Of a stretch of DNA of 64,000 nt, positions 1 through 9,680 are shown in pieces. The notes beneath the pieces are model-generated. The model had not been told where the DNA came from and did not search any database. It was given only the letters and a program-made list of their open reading frames with translations. Location of the stretch: positions 39,714 through 103,713 of IMG/VR virus record IMGVR_UViG_3300028822_000274. One strand, 5' to 3'. A program made the translations under genes and the position numbers. Numbering within the stretch: the first letter of the stretch is position 1; every line of letters begins with the position of its first letter. This DNA is from a virus.

Positions 1-199
1 GGCTTACGTTCTTCCAATTTACGGTCAAGGAGATGCAGACTGGCTAAAAACACAGTTATTAAATTCTAGTGGTGGCCCACTTGACGCTGAAGATGCTAAT
101 TACTCTATGGGAGCAATGCTTTTATCGACAGGAGCAACGACAACACCTGCGGATACGTTGTTTTCGTTGTTTGGTTTGGCCACGGAGGTGACGCCATGA
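1..199 (+). CDS. Phage structural protein, C-terminal fragment
   Basis: The frame is open from base 2 to a TGA at 197-199, so only the last 65 residues or so are present and the start lies outside the window. The fragment ends in SLFGLATEVTP and shows no motif I recognise. Its stop overlaps the start of the gp25-like gene in an ATGA arrangement, which implies translational coupling. From its position just before the baseplate wedge genes it is probably a tail or baseplate hub component; that is inference from context only. Confidence 0.65.
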   Translation, partial: AYVLPIYGQGDADWLKTQLLNSSGGPLDAEDANYSMGAMLLSTGATTTPADTLFSLFGLATEVTP

Positions 200-573
200 C
201 AATTTATCCGAGCGGGATAAAATTTCCATTCACTTTTGTTAGTGCGGGTGGAGTAGGAAAAGCAGATAATGGAGACAAAGTTCTTGCTAATTTAAAAGCA
301 CTAATTTTGTCTAAAATAAATGAACGTCTCATAAGAAAGAGTGTTGGGACGATAGGTTATTCACGTGTTTTCAAATCAGCTCATGCGACGACATTAGAAC
401 CTGTAAAACATTTGATTAGGCAGGCAATAGTGAAGTTTGAGCCAAGAGCTGTTGGGGTAACAATCGACTTTAGGTCACAAGATGATAGAGCTGGCTCTAA
501 GGTCATAGCAGATGTGGCTTTCATTTTTAAAAACACAGGGGAACCTGTTAAGATGAGTTTGGAACTGGATTAG
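196..573 (+). CDS. gpW/gp25-like baseplate wedge protein
   Basis: This 125-aa protein has the size and layout of the T4 gp25/GPW family. A central stretch (LANLKALILSKINERL, about residues 31-46) is followed by a helix rich in charged residues and the segment HLIRQAIVKFEPRAVGVTIDF at about residues 73-93. The latter corresponds to the conserved 'I..AI..WEPRV.v' part of gp25-like proteins. In contractile and related tails gp25 is the wedge protein that contacts the baseplate and sheath start. The next gene encodes baseplate J, the usual partner. No sheath gene is in the window, so the tail type cannot be fixed. Confidence 0.75.
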   Translation: MTIYPSGIKFPFTFVSAGGVGKADNGDKVLANLKALILSKINERLIRKSVGTIGYSRVFKSAHATTLEPVKHLIRQAIVKFEPRAVGVTIDFRSQDDRAGSKVIADVAFIFKNTGEPVKMSLELD

Positions 574-581
574 GAGGACAC

Positions 582-2345
582 ATGCCAGTCGTTACGACTC
601 TCTCCGGAGAAACAATTTCAGTTGATTTGGAGACTCGAGATTTTGAAGGTTTTCGATCTGACGTCTTGGATTCAGGTGGCCTCGCTGATACGTATGCTCC
701 TGACTGGACAGACAGGTCTGAGCTTGACCTCGGTGTCGCTCTTGTTGAGTCTTTTGCTTTCATGGCTGATAACCTGGCGTATTACCAGGACCGCTGGGCG
801 AATGAAGCTCTTTTCCCATCTGCTGTTCAGAGAAGATCGATTATCGAGCACTGCAAGCTCATAGGATATGAGTTGCGCCCTGCGGTGAGTGCGAGAGTAG
901 AGCTGACGTTCATCGCAAGCGGAGCTGGCACTGTTCCAGCCGGAACGAAAGTTCTCGTAGATACTTCCGATGGTTCAAGCCCAGCCACGTTTGAGCTTGT
1001 CTCTGATTTCGTCTCAGCAGGTGCCGGTACTACGACTGGTGTCATTGCCTACGAAGGAAGCTCTGTCGATGAGGTCATCGGTTCGAGTGATGGTTCTCCG
1101 GATCAGTCGTTCGAGCTGTCGAGCACTCCACTCGCTTTGAATCCAGATGGATCTTCGAGCCTGGAAGTGACTGTTACAGTCGGAGCTGTCGACCAGGTAT
1201 GGACCGAGGTTGACAATTTTTTGGAATCAGATTTTACAAATCAGCATTTCCGCACAGAAATAGACGAGAATGACACTGTCACTGTGATTTTTGGTGATGG
1301 TGTCAACGGTGCGATCCCGTCGAGCGGGGTGGACAACATATCAGCAAATTATCGTGTTGGCGGCGGTATTTCTGGAAACCAGATTGCCCCTGATAAGCTG
1401 ACTCGACTTGTTGGCTCATTTGCTTTTGTTACGTCAGTGACGAACCCTGCGGCTCCTACAGGTGGCATCGATAGGGAAACGATAGCGCAGGCAAAGGTAA
1501 ACGCTCCTTTGAGCCTTAAAGCCATGAATAGGGCTGTGACGCACGACGATTACAAAGCTATCGCTCTCCAGGTACCTGGTGTGCTTCATGCGTTTGCTTA
1601 TCGTGGTGCCGGTAGTTTTGAGGAACGTGTTGTGATCGCAGGTGGCGGGTCGGATCCTGTTCCTGCTGGAACATGGGATCCTTACACAGAGACTGGCACC
1701 GACTTGATAGGGGCTGTCGGCGAGTATCTCAGCGCAAGAAAAACGACACCTGTAGTGCTCTACGTTGATCCTGTTCGCGTTGTAGATGTGCGGCTGATTG
1801 TGAACACATATTTGTACAGCAACACGAGACAGTCAGATGCACTGAGGGTTATCGACGATGCGATAACTGATTTGTTTGCTACGGAAAACCAAGTCCTCGG
1901 GCAGCAGGTTCCTCTTTCCAGGGTTCATGAAGTAATAGAAGGGCTCACTGGGATTGATTACGTTAATGTCCTTCAGATGCAGCGTGTACCGAATCCCAGA
2001 AAATTGCCGTTTGGTAGCTCCACTGATGTTTCGATTGGTGATTTTATCGTCGGTCCAGATACATTAGATGAAACGTATACTCTGTCATTTCTGACTTCCA
2101 CAACATTTGAGGTTGTAGGCGCTGCAACAGGGTTTCAAGGAACCGGGATTGTCGGTTCGGCTTTTACTACTTCAGATGGTACTTTAACCTTTACTGTTAC
2201 AGCTGGCGCTATAGCTCCTTCAAACACAGACAGGTTTGAAATAGTTACTGGCCCATACGTTGGGAACATAAATCCAGCCGACGACGAGATGGTCAGTCTT
2301 TATAACGATACTTTCCAGAGTGTAGTGTATGGCGGTATAGTCTAA
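582..2345 (+). CDS. Baseplate J / gp6-like wedge protein
   Basis: This 587-aa protein matches the baseplate J (Mu gp47/T4 gp6-like) family in length and in two recognisable parts. Residues about 48-72 (LGVALVESFAFMADNLAYYQD) form the conserved N-terminal helix seen in these wedges. The central region around residues 310-420 contains the AMNRAVTHDDYKAIA segment typical of the family. A beta-rich extension after about residue 480 (TYTLSFLTSTTFEVVGAA) looks like an added C-terminal domain. A strong AGGAGG lies upstream of the ATG. Together with the preceding gp25-like gene it forms the baseplate wedge pair. Confidence 0.9.
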   Translation: MPVVTTLSGETISVDLETRDFEGFRSDVLDSGGLADTYAPDWTDRSELDLGVALVESFAFMADNLAYYQDRWANEALFPSAVQRRSIIEHCKLIGYELRPAVSARVELTFIASGAGTVPAGTKVLVDTSDGSSPATFELVSDFVSAGAGTTTGVIAYEGSSVDEVIGSSDGSPDQSFELSSTPLALNPDGSSSLEVTVTVGAVDQVWTEVDNFLESDFTNQHFRTEIDENDTVTVIFGDGVNGAIPSSGVDNISANYRVGGGISGNQIAPDKLTRLVGSFAFVTSVTNPAAPTGGIDRETIAQAKVNAPLSLKAMNRAVTHDDYKAIALQVPGVLHAFAYRGAGSFEERVVIAGGGSDPVPAGTWDPYTETGTDLIGAVGEYLSARKTTPVVLYVDPVRVVDVRLIVNTYLYSNTRQSDALRVIDDAITDLFATENQVLGQQVPLSRVHEVIEGLTGIDYVNVLQMQRVPNPRKLPFGSSTDVSIGDFIVGPDTLDETYTLSFLTSTTFEVVGAATGFQGTGIVGSAFTTSDGTLTFTVTAGAIAPSNTDRFEIVTGPYVGNINPADDEMVSLYNDTFQSVVYGGIV

Positions 2346-2390
2346 ACCAATGTGCTGCTCTGAGTAACGCGAAATTGTGAGGAGAGAGAA

Positions 2391-3203
2391 ATGGCGAGTA
2401 AAAATTATGGTCAAATTGGCGTTGGTTCTCCGATAGAACTAGGGAAGGGCGGCGCAAAAGTCAAAAATAACTCGGGGGTCGTAGAGGCGAGGAATAACGC
2501 CGACGACGATTTTGCTGTTGTCCGCGCAGCTTCCCCCCTTGGCGATGATGATGTGGCGACCAAGGCATGGGTTGAACGGAGATATGGCGTCGCTATATCT
2601 GGTCAGATTGACGGTGGTGCCCCCCCTGCTGCCGGTACCCCGGGCAGAATATTCCTCTGCACCACAGCGGGTGGGTCATACACTCTCAATTATCTGTATC
2701 GTGATGATGGCGCTTCCTGGAATGAGATCGTTCCTGTTGAGGGTATGACCATCGGTGTTACCGATGCTTTATCCGGAGGAACAGTCGAGTTCCAGGCCGA
2801 TCACGTTTACATTTGGGACCTCGACGCGACTCAATGGGATGACGTTGGTCCGGGTTCATCAGGCACAGTCGCGCAAAAAGTCGAAGAGCGAGCTGTTCAA
2901 GTAGAATACACAGACACGACAATTAATATTGGCGGGACCGTCCCTGCGAACGCTACTGTCTTGAGGGCAAGGGTGTCGGTGTCCCAGGCATTCGATGGTG
3001 TTACACCGACAATCATAATAGGTGATGCTGTTGATGATGATCGTATCATGAAAGCAACTGAGAATGATCCTGAAACGACTGGCTTGTATGTTGTTGATGC
3101 TCATTACAAATATGGTGGGAGTACTCAGCTTGTTGCTGAAGTGACTACCAGCGGTGCATCTCAAGGCATAGCAACCGTTATCGTGGAATTTGCAAATACT
3201 TGA
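2391..3203 (+). CDS. Tail appendage protein with fibre-type N-terminal motif
   Basis: This 270-aa protein contains DDDVATKAWV at residues 52-61, a variant of the 'DDVATKAYVD' motif found repeatedly in tail fibres and head or tail appendages. The rest is beta-rich and ends in a jelly-roll-like segment (TVPANATVLRARVSVSQAF). It follows baseplate J after a 45-bp gap and has a GAGGAGAG ribosome site. It is most likely a baseplate-attached fibre connector or a short fibre. No catalytic motif is visible. Confidence 0.55.
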   Translation: MASKNYGQIGVGSPIELGKGGAKVKNNSGVVEARNNADDDFAVVRAASPLGDDDVATKAWVERRYGVAISGQIDGGAPPAAGTPGRIFLCTTAGGSYTLNYLYRDDGASWNEIVPVEGMTIGVTDALSGGTVEFQADHVYIWDLDATQWDDVGPGSSGTVAQKVEERAVQVEYTDTTINIGGTVPANATVLRARVSVSQAFDGVTPTIIIGDAVDDDRIMKATENDPETTGLYVVDAHYKYGGSTQLVAEVTTSGASQGIATVIVEFANT

Positions 3204-3219
3204 TAGATAGAGGAGTGCC

Positions 3220-6200
3220 ATGAGCGTTTTCAGCAATTTACGCGGTGTCCTGTCAACTGCTTTTTCTCTCGGCAAAACAGATAAGATCGAGATAGAAAAC
3301 AGTTCTGGAGACTTTGTTTTAAAAACAGCAGGCTCAGAACGTGCTCGTCTAAATTCCAGTGGTGTGACAGTTACTGGTGATTCGGATTTGTCAGCAGGGT
3401 CTGTATATAAAATAAATGGCACACAACTTGACGGTGGCGATGTAGGGCTCGGAAACGTCACCAATGACGCACAGCTAAAAAGAGCAGCAGGAGACATAAA
3501 TACTTTCACGGAAAAAGGTACTCCTGTTGCTGCTGATCTCCTTCTCGTAGAAGATAGTGCTGACAGCAACAACAAAAAGAAAGTACAGATAGACAATCTT
3601 CCTGCGAGCGGATCAAAACCTATCGTTCAGACTCTGAAAGTCGGACAGGCTGGATCGGATGTAGATTACAACTCGATCAAAGACGCAGTTGATGCAGCTG
3701 TTGCAGGAGGAGCCTCTGGATCTGCCCCGTGGAGAATCGACGTGTACCCTGGAGCATACGTCGAAGACCCGATGACGGTTCCTCTTGGGGTTAATATCAT
3801 ATCAACAGATCAACGGGTAGACACTGTATTCGTAGTAGCTTCTGATCCCACAAATGACCTATTTACTCTTGCCGGTGGGTACATTTGTGGCCTGAATATG
3901 TCTGGAGTCACCTCTACTGGGAAGGCTCTCGTAACAGCTTCTACGGCAGGGTCCCTGAACGTCCTTCACGGAGTTTCTTTCAACAACTGCTATTATGGAA
4001 TCCACGTATCAGGCGGGGCTACGATGATTTGCACCAACGTATCCTGTTTGATCGCAAGCGCTGGCGTATCAGTTGACACAGGGATTCGTGTTACTGGGAC
4101 AAGCTCTTTCTTGCTTATGTCTGGTTGTTTTTTCAGTGTACCATCAGCAGTTCTTCCTGCATATGCTTCGAATCCGATTGAAACTGCAGTTTGTATAGAA
4201 GATGCAGCTGATGCTTTTATATTAGGTGGGGTTTTTCAGGTTTCCCCTAAAAATTCTGACGCGAATGCTATTCTTGTTGATTCTGCGGCTACTTGTTTTG
4301 TGTCGAGCGGCGTTTTTGCAGGTTGCGGCAATGCAATCCATATAGGGTCGTCTGGTTCGAATACTTCTGTTGTTTCCCAGGGCAGTTCTTTCAAAGACAA
4401 TTCTCTGAACACTCTCATTGATAGCAGCACAGGTACTATTTTCTGTAACGAGACTGTTGATCTTGTCCAGGATTCCCTTGTTTCAGGAGCAAAAAAACTG
4501 GGTGTAGCCCAGATTCGAGATGACGAACGAGTAGACCTCTTAGGTGATGTTCAGTACAAATTCGTAGAAACGGATAGACGAGCTGGGCTCGGTGTTTTCT
4601 TCAATGAGATGGGTGCTTCCGGTGTGTCCTCAGGTGGCATCGTGTCCATAAATTCAGGCCTCGATGTAGACGTTTCCGCTGGTACAGGATGGGTTAGGCG
4701 CAGGTCGACCTACAACGATTTGGCGTCTGTTGTCTGGAACGACGTCATAGCGCTGACGTTGACGGCAAGCAACACAAACTACGTTTATTACAACGAGACT
4801 TCTGGTGCTGTTACAGCTTCTGTTACTCCTCCTGGGTATTCAGATTCAATTTTGTTGGCTACTGTTGTCACCGATGGATCTGGGGTTCGGTACATTCATC
4901 AAACAAGGAACTATGTAGACTCTCCTGCTGAGCAGCTGAGGGATTATCTCCTGGCTACAAGAAAGATTGCTTTGAATAGTGGTCTGGCTGTAGACGCCGG
5001 GACGACTTCGCTGAAGTTCGACGTTACGGTTGGTTCCTACTACCTGGGTCTTGACCTTATCTCGTTCGCCGGTGCTGCTGATGCCACGTTCTCATATTTT
5101 TACGGGACAAATGGGGCGAACGAGGTCTCGTCTCAAACTGAGATCGACGACGAATACTACGACAACGCAGGTACACTGACACTCCTTACGGCTGGGTATT
5201 TCAAGGCCGATACAGTTGTCTTGACCAGCGATGGCAGAATCAGCGTCATCTATGGCACCGAGGAATTCGCGACTCAGGAAGAAGCAGAGTCGGCGGCTGT
5301 AGCGAATACCCCTACTTTCATCGAGCACTCAGCTATTCAGTTGGCAAATATCGTCGTCGAAGACGGTGCTGGCATAGCATCTTTCGTCGACATCAGGCCT
5401 CAGCCTGGCGCTATTACAGGTGGTGGTGGAGCTGCTGGAGTCAGCAACCACGGTCTTCTCTCTGGTCTTGCTGATGACGACCATGTTCAATATCTGCTGT
5501 CTTCTGGTTCGAGGGCCATGTCAGGTTCTCTTGATATGGGCGGGAACAACATCACGAACGTTGCGAACGTAGATGGTGTCGATGTCTCAAGCCACGCTTC
5601 ACGTCATGATCCTGGAGGAGCTGACTCACTCACAACTGGTACTCCCGTAACAACTCTGGTGGATGGCGCAGCGGCAGAAGGGTCTGCTGCGAGTTATGCC
5701 AGGAGCGATCACCAACACGGAATAGCGAGTGGCGTTCCCTCTTCTGTGGGAACCTCCAATTCTGCTGGTTCAGCGAGCACTGTTGCTGCCAGTGATCACG
5801 TTCATGACCATGGCGCTCAAACAGATGGGACTTTACATGCTGCAGCCACAACTGGGGTCAATGGCTTTATGTCTGCAGCAGACAAAACAAAGCTTGATAA
5901 TGCCACGGCAACACCAACGGCAGACAGGCTTGTCATTGCGGACGGATTCGGCACAGTTGATGATTGGATAACGAGTGGTGATTTAACAGAAGCAGTCTCG
6001 TCTGTACTCACCATAAATAATGGTTCTGGGGCAGTTCTTGGCTCAGGCACGTCTATCCAAATTGCACAGGCTGGTGCAGGTCAAAGTGGCTATTTAACTT
6101 CTGTTGATTGGAATACATTTAATGATAAAATTGACGGTGGCGTTAATGTTGGCGCATTAGGTGTAGGTGTTTTCAAACAAAAAAATGGAACCGATCTAGA

Positions 6201-7311
6201 ATTTTTGAACATAAATTCTGGATCGAATAAAATCACAGTTGTTGCTGATTTAAGTAACGATGAAATAGATATAGATGTAGATGAGTCTAATGTCGTCCAT
6301 CAAAATCTTTCTGGGGCAGGGACAAATGATCATTCAGCCATAGACGCTCATATTGGAAACTCTAACATACACTTTACTGAAAGTTCTATCGACCACACTA
6401 ACATATCTAATATTGGGGCGAATACACACGCTCAGATTGATACACATATTGCAGACAGCACCATTCATTTCACTGAAGGGAATATTGATCATACTGCTAT
6501 TCAGAACATAGGGACAAACAGCCACGTTCAGATCGATGCTCATATTGCGAGCACAACGAACCCACACTCTGTTGACAAGACTGATGTGTCCCTCGGGAAC
6601 GTCACCAACGATTCTCAGCTGAAAAGGGCGGCAAATGATTTTACAACTTTCACTGAGAAGACTTCACTCGCAGACGATGATGTAATTCTCATTGAGGACA
6701 GCGCTGACACTTACAGCAAAAAGCGGCTGAAAGCTGTAAACCTCCCGAGTGGTTCCGGTGGTGGAGGGCCTTCTACTCCAGGGACAACGACTGATAATGC
6801 CATTGTTCGATGGGACGGGACAGACGGTTCTGCTATTCAGAACAGCGGTACAACTGTCGATGACAACGACGTCATCACTCTCAATAGCGATGGTGGTGCA
6901 GTCAAGGTTTCGACTCCAGCTAGTGATTTAAATGCAAACGGAATCATAATTTCAGGTACAGTAGACACTAACGCAACTGGTGTCGGAGCGCTGCTTTTCC
7001 TGAATACAGATGGGAACTGGGACGAAGCTCAGGCAAACTCTGCTACTACAGTTGGTCAGCTCGGCTTGGCCATGGAATCTGGTACAGGGACGAAGAAAAT
7101 CCTTCTGTATGGTATTTTCAGGAAGGATGCCTGGGGTTGGTCTGTCGGACACCAAAACGGCGCTCTTTACGTGAGCGGGGCGACTGCCGGAGCCATGACG
7201 CAAACCGCCCCTAGCACTGATGGTTACCAGATTCAGAAATGCGGATACGCGATAAGCGCAGATGCGATTATGTTTGCGCCGTCGCCTGACATCGCGGAGT
7301 ACGTAGCATGA
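3220..7311 (+). CDS. Large tail fibre/spike protein with beta-helix and repeats
   Basis: This 1363-aa protein is the longest in the window. Residues about 130-400 begin with a pattern (GQAGSDVDYNSIKDAV, then YPGAYVEDP) typical of pectate-lyase-like right-handed beta-helices. Near residues 743-800 there is a fibre segment with NHGLLSGLADDDHVQYLL followed by histidine-rich SHASRHDPGGADSL. Near residues 1037-1118 three short repeats alternate 'HAQIDTHIADSTIHFTE'-type units. A module around residue 76 (GLGNVTNDAQLKRAAGD) recurs near residue 1124 (SLGNVTNDSQLKRAAND), showing internal duplication. It is the likely main adsorption fibre. The stop overlaps the next ATG. Confidence 0.85.
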   Translation: MSVFSNLRGVLSTAFSLGKTDKIEIENSSGDFVLKTAGSERARLNSSGVTVTGDSDLSAGSVYKINGTQLDGGDVGLGNVTNDAQLKRAAGDINTFTEKGTPVAADLLLVEDSADSNNKKKVQIDNLPASGSKPIVQTLKVGQAGSDVDYNSIKDAVDAAVAGGASGSAPWRIDVYPGAYVEDPMTVPLGVNIISTDQRVDTVFVVASDPTNDLFTLAGGYICGLNMSGVTSTGKALVTASTAGSLNVLHGVSFNNCYYGIHVSGGATMICTNVSCLIASAGVSVDTGIRVTGTSSFLLMSGCFFSVPSAVLPAYASNPIETAVCIEDAADAFILGGVFQVSPKNSDANAILVDSAATCFVSSGVFAGCGNAIHIGSSGSNTSVVSQGSSFKDNSLNTLIDSSTGTIFCNETVDLVQDSLVSGAKKLGVAQIRDDERVDLLGDVQYKFVETDRRAGLGVFFNEMGASGVSSGGIVSINSGLDVDVSAGTGWVRRRSTYNDLASVVWNDVIALTLTASNTNYVYYNETSGAVTASVTPPGYSDSILLATVVTDGSGVRYIHQTRNYVDSPAEQLRDYLLATRKIALNSGLAVDAGTTSLKFDVTVGSYYLGLDLISFAGAADATFSYFYGTNGANEVSSQTEIDDEYYDNAGTLTLLTAGYFKADTVVLTSDGRISVIYGTEEFATQEEAESAAVANTPTFIEHSAIQLANIVVEDGAGIASFVDIRPQPGAITGGGGAAGVSNHGLLSGLADDDHVQYLLSSGSRAMSGSLDMGGNNITNVANVDGVDVSSHASRHDPGGADSLTTGTPVTTLVDGAAAEGSAASYARSDHQHGIASGVPSSVGTSNSAGSASTVAASDHVHDHGAQTDGTLHAAATTGVNGFMSAADKTKLDNATATPTADRLVIADGFGTVDDWITSGDLTEAVSSVLTINNGSGAVLGSGTSIQIAQAGAGQSGYLTSVDWNTFNDKIDGGVNVGALGVGVFKQKNGTDLEFLNINSGSNKITVVADLSNDEIDIDVDESNVVHQNLSGAGTNDHSAIDAHIGNSNIHFTESSIDHTNISNIGANTHAQIDTHIADSTIHFTEGNIDHTAIQNIGTNSHVQIDAHIASTTNPHSVDKTDVSLGNVTNDSQLKRAANDFTTFTEKTSLADDDVILIEDSADTYSKKRLKAVNLPSGSGGGGPSTPGTTTDNAIVRWDGTDGSAIQNSGTTVDDNDVITLNSDGGAVKVSTPASDLNANGIIISGTVDTNATGVGALLFLNTDGNWDEAQANSATTVGQLGLAMESGTGTKKILLYGIFRKDAWGWSVGHQNGALYVSGATAGAMTQTAPSTDGYQIQKCGYAISADAIMFAPSPDIAEYVA

Positions 7312-7817
7312 CGACTGGATGTATTTGGGGATATTGGGATAGATGGCACGAAGGCATGACTGCAAGCATGACTGAGGCCATGAGAGTATGTGATGGCGAT
7401 GACCTTCATGTTGTTGTTATTGAAGGATCCACTGAAATAAATGAAAAGGTAGAAGTAAAAAGAAGTTACCTTGTGCACAGAAGAAACTATGTGAAAGATA
7501 AGGTCAAAGACATAGCAAAAGATACAGGGTACAAACCAAAAATAATTTACCATATCTATGAAACTCTAACTGAAGCAATAACAGATTGTGGCTCTTATCC
7601 ATTTGATATTTTGTTTGTTGTTGAACATGATAAAAATAATTGTGTGCCATTTAACGCAAATATAGCAGCAGCACAGTTTTCAAAAACTTCTTCCGGGCGC
7701 AAGGAAGCTAAATTGCATGTTGTTAAATCTGTATTTGAAGAAGGCACTGAAATAACATGCTCTTCAACAAGGTTAAGAAAAAGGGAGAAGCTAAGAAATA
7801 GGGCTAAAAATAAATGA
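7308..7817 (+). CDS. Cytidyltransferase-like fold protein
   Basis: This 169-aa protein starts with GCIWGYWDRWHEGM (residues 4-17). It resembles the HxGH loop of nucleotidyltransferases ('G.FD..H.GH'), but the second histidine is replaced by Met17. Near the C-terminus CSSTRLRKRE (151-160) resembles the ISSTxIR signature that binds the nucleotide phosphates in the same superfamily. Family members attach CMP or AMP to small phosphorylated substrates. It lies between the large fibre and two appendage paralogues. It may be a degenerate enzyme, or one that activates a metabolite used in decorating the virion. The fold call is moderate and the substrate is unknown. Confidence 0.5.
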   Translation: MTTGCIWGYWDRWHEGMTASMTEAMRVCDGDDLHVVVIEGSTEINEKVEVKRSYLVHRRNYVKDKVKDIAKDTGYKPKIIYHIYETLTEAITDCGSYPFDILFVVEHDKNNCVPFNANIAAAQFSKTSSGRKEAKLHVVKSVFEEGTEITCSSTRLRKREKLRNRAKNK

Positions 7818-8452
7818 GCACTTCTATTACATTATACACTGCTGCGGAAAACGACGCGCAGGACCATGGTTCCTCTATAAGTAACGCTTTGCCCCTAACT
7901 GTAGGGTCTATTAGTGGTGGTTTTTCTTCGACCTCCTATAATGTAGCTTATAGACATAAACCTAATATATCTCAATCTGGTGAGCGTGTTGTGGTTGACA
8001 ATTTTACGACAACAGTTACTGCTTCAAGCTCAAACGGAGGTGGGGCATTTAATGGTGTTGTTGGTATCCATGATGGTGATTGTCCTGACTTGTCAACTAA
8101 TAATATAGCTAAAAATTATAGTGATATAGGAAATAGTGTTTCTGTATCTTTCCCTTCAAGCAAATCTGCTGGGGACACTCTTACCCCATCTTCGCTGAAA
8201 GATGCTGCGCAGGCTTGGTTTGATAGATCAGGTTATGCGCAAGATGATTATATTGGGATTTGGTGGGACGAGTCAGATGCGGCAAAAGGTGAGTATTGGG
8301 ATTTGAGGGATGGTGATTATGAACCCCAAACTGATAGGCCAAGAATCGATCTTGAGTACCACAAAGCAAGCAAAGCCAAGTGGAATAAAACAACAAATAT
8401 AAACTTAAAGATTAATGGTGTTCCATCTGATAATCTGGGCGAGGTTCTATAG
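7814..8452 (+). CDS. Appendage/receptor-binding-like protein, copy 1
   Basis: This 212-aa protein has no recognised catalytic motif. It shares an overall plan with the next protein: an N-terminal 'T.YTAAENDAQ' start, then SQSGERVVVD, LKDAAQAWFDRSGY, DDYIGIWW and the near-identical tail YHKASKAKWN. The beta-rich composition suggests a jelly-roll or lectin-like domain. The gene begins at an ATGA overlap with the cytidyltransferase-like gene. Tandem position and similarity indicate a gene duplication in the adsorption module. Confidence 0.55.
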   Translation: MSTSITLYTAAENDAQDHGSSISNALPLTVGSISGGFSSTSYNVAYRHKPNISQSGERVVVDNFTTTVTASSSNGGGAFNGVVGIHDGDCPDLSTNNIAKNYSDIGNSVSVSFPSSKSAGDTLTPSSLKDAAQAWFDRSGYAQDDYIGIWWDESDAAKGEYWDLRDGDYEPQTDRPRIDLEYHKASKAKWNKTTNINLKINGVPSDNLGEVL

Positions 8453-9081
8453 TGGGTACGACTACTACATGGTATACGCAAGCTTTGTCTGATGCACAAG
8501 AATGTACCTCTTCTGTTATTTCTAATACTACAAACCTAACTGTCGGTTACCCAAGTAGCACTGACAAAAGGGTCGCCTATAGAGTTCAACCTAGCATTTC
8601 TCAGGACGGTGAAAGGGTAATCGTTAGCACAGCCACTTCTTCTATAAAATGCTCTACTGGAAATGGCGACGGTGCGTTTATCTCCCCTATAGGGGTTCAT
8701 GACGGCAGCGCTCCAGATTTGACTTCCGATAATTTGGCTTTTAATTATACGGAAATAGAACCAAACATAGATTTTTCTGTTCCTTCGACAAGAAGCGCAG
8801 GGGATGTCTACACCACTGGGAGCCTAAAAGATCATGTCCAGGCTTGGTTTAATCGTTCCGGATATAGCTCATCAGATTATTTGGGCGTTATTTGGGAGGG
8901 CGGCGATTCTGCGAAGAACGAATATATAGATACTTATCAGGGTAATACTTCTGCAACGGGGGATAGGTGTAGGGTCGCGTGTACTTACCATAAAGCCAGT
9001 AAGGCAAAATGGAATGGTACAGCAAATTCTAAGTTGAAACTTAATGGTGTGGGTTCTGATAATCTGATTGAGCTGGTGTAA
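8452..9081 (+). CDS. Appendage/receptor-binding-like protein, copy 2
   Basis: This 209-aa paralogue of the preceding protein begins at a GTG whose G is the last base of the upstream TAG stop. Shared blocks are SQDGERVIVS, LKDHVQAWFNRSGY, DYLGVIWE, YHKASKAKWNG and the ending LKLNGVGSDNL. No enzyme signature is visible. The two copies probably form parts of the same fibre tip or small appendage. Function is inferred only from location and duplication. Confidence 0.55.
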   Translation: MGTTTTWYTQALSDAQECTSSVISNTTNLTVGYPSSTDKRVAYRVQPSISQDGERVIVSTATSSIKCSTGNGDGAFISPIGVHDGSAPDLTSDNLAFNYTEIEPNIDFSVPSTRSAGDVYTTGSLKDHVQAWFNRSGYSSSDYLGVIWEGGDSAKNEYIDTYQGNTSATGDRCRVACTYHKASKAKWNGTANSKLKLNGVGSDNLIELV

Positions 9082-9104
9082 CTCAAACGGAAGTTGAGAT
9101 TATA

Positions 9105-9680
9105 ATGTCGAACGGAACCCACGAGAAGTACAACACACCGACAAGAGGGAATTCTTCATCTTTTCTTGAGAAGTATTTGGATAAAAAGGCTGACAGGGAC
9201 TGGATTGAAGCAAAACTGGAGTCTGCTGCCATGCAAGTGAACACTCTGAGAGCTGATATGCACGACACGAAGAAGATCGCAAATTCTGCAAAAAGGAAAT
9301 CTGAAATGCCTCATGAATGCTCACAAAAAGATATGATTGAATACACTACACAAACAATAGCCAGCTGGACAAAATGGTGGCGTGGCATATTGGTCAGTGC
9401 GTTGGGTTTCTTGATTATAGTTGGTGGCTCGTGGCTTTATCAATACTTCACTTTAAACAACGATGTGGCAACAACAAAAACAGCTATAACTGAGCTCAAA
9501 GGCTCTGTAAGAAGCATAGAGGAATCACAGAAAGAGCTTAGTGACATAGTTAGGGAGTCTATTATTAATGAAGACAAAAAGAACCAGAAAAATATTTCTG
9601 AGATTAGGTCTGCATTAAGAGATGTGCTAAAAGAATTTAGAGTGGCAAATGAAAATCGCAGTGGTAGGAGAGGTAGCTGA
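9105..9680 (+). CDS. Membrane-anchored coiled-coil protein
   Basis: This 191-aa protein has a soluble, charged N-terminal half, one clear transmembrane segment at about residues 93-113 (RGILVSALGFLIIVGGSW) and a coiled-coil C-terminal part (TAITELKGSVRSIEESQKEL). The topology recalls haemolysin XhlA-type or spanin-like lysis proteins, but no family signature is clear. The start follows a short GGAAG site after a small CTCAA/TTGAG hairpin. It overlaps the next gene by one base. A structural role cannot be ruled out. Confidence 0.5.
   Translation: MSNGTHEKYNTPTRGNSSSFLEKYLDKKADRDWIEAKLESAAMQVNTLRADMHDTKKIANSAKRKSEMPHECSQKDMIEYTTQTIASWTKWWRGILVSALGFLIIVGGSWLYQYFTLNNDVATTKTAITELKGSVRSIEESQKELSDIVRESIINEDKKNQKNISEIRSALRDVLKEFRVANENRSGRRGS

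Noticed and set aside
2859-3596. Long minus-strand open frame of about 245 aa
   Set aside because: It crosses two virion genes on the opposite strand and shows low-complexity, shadow-like sequence without a ribosome site.
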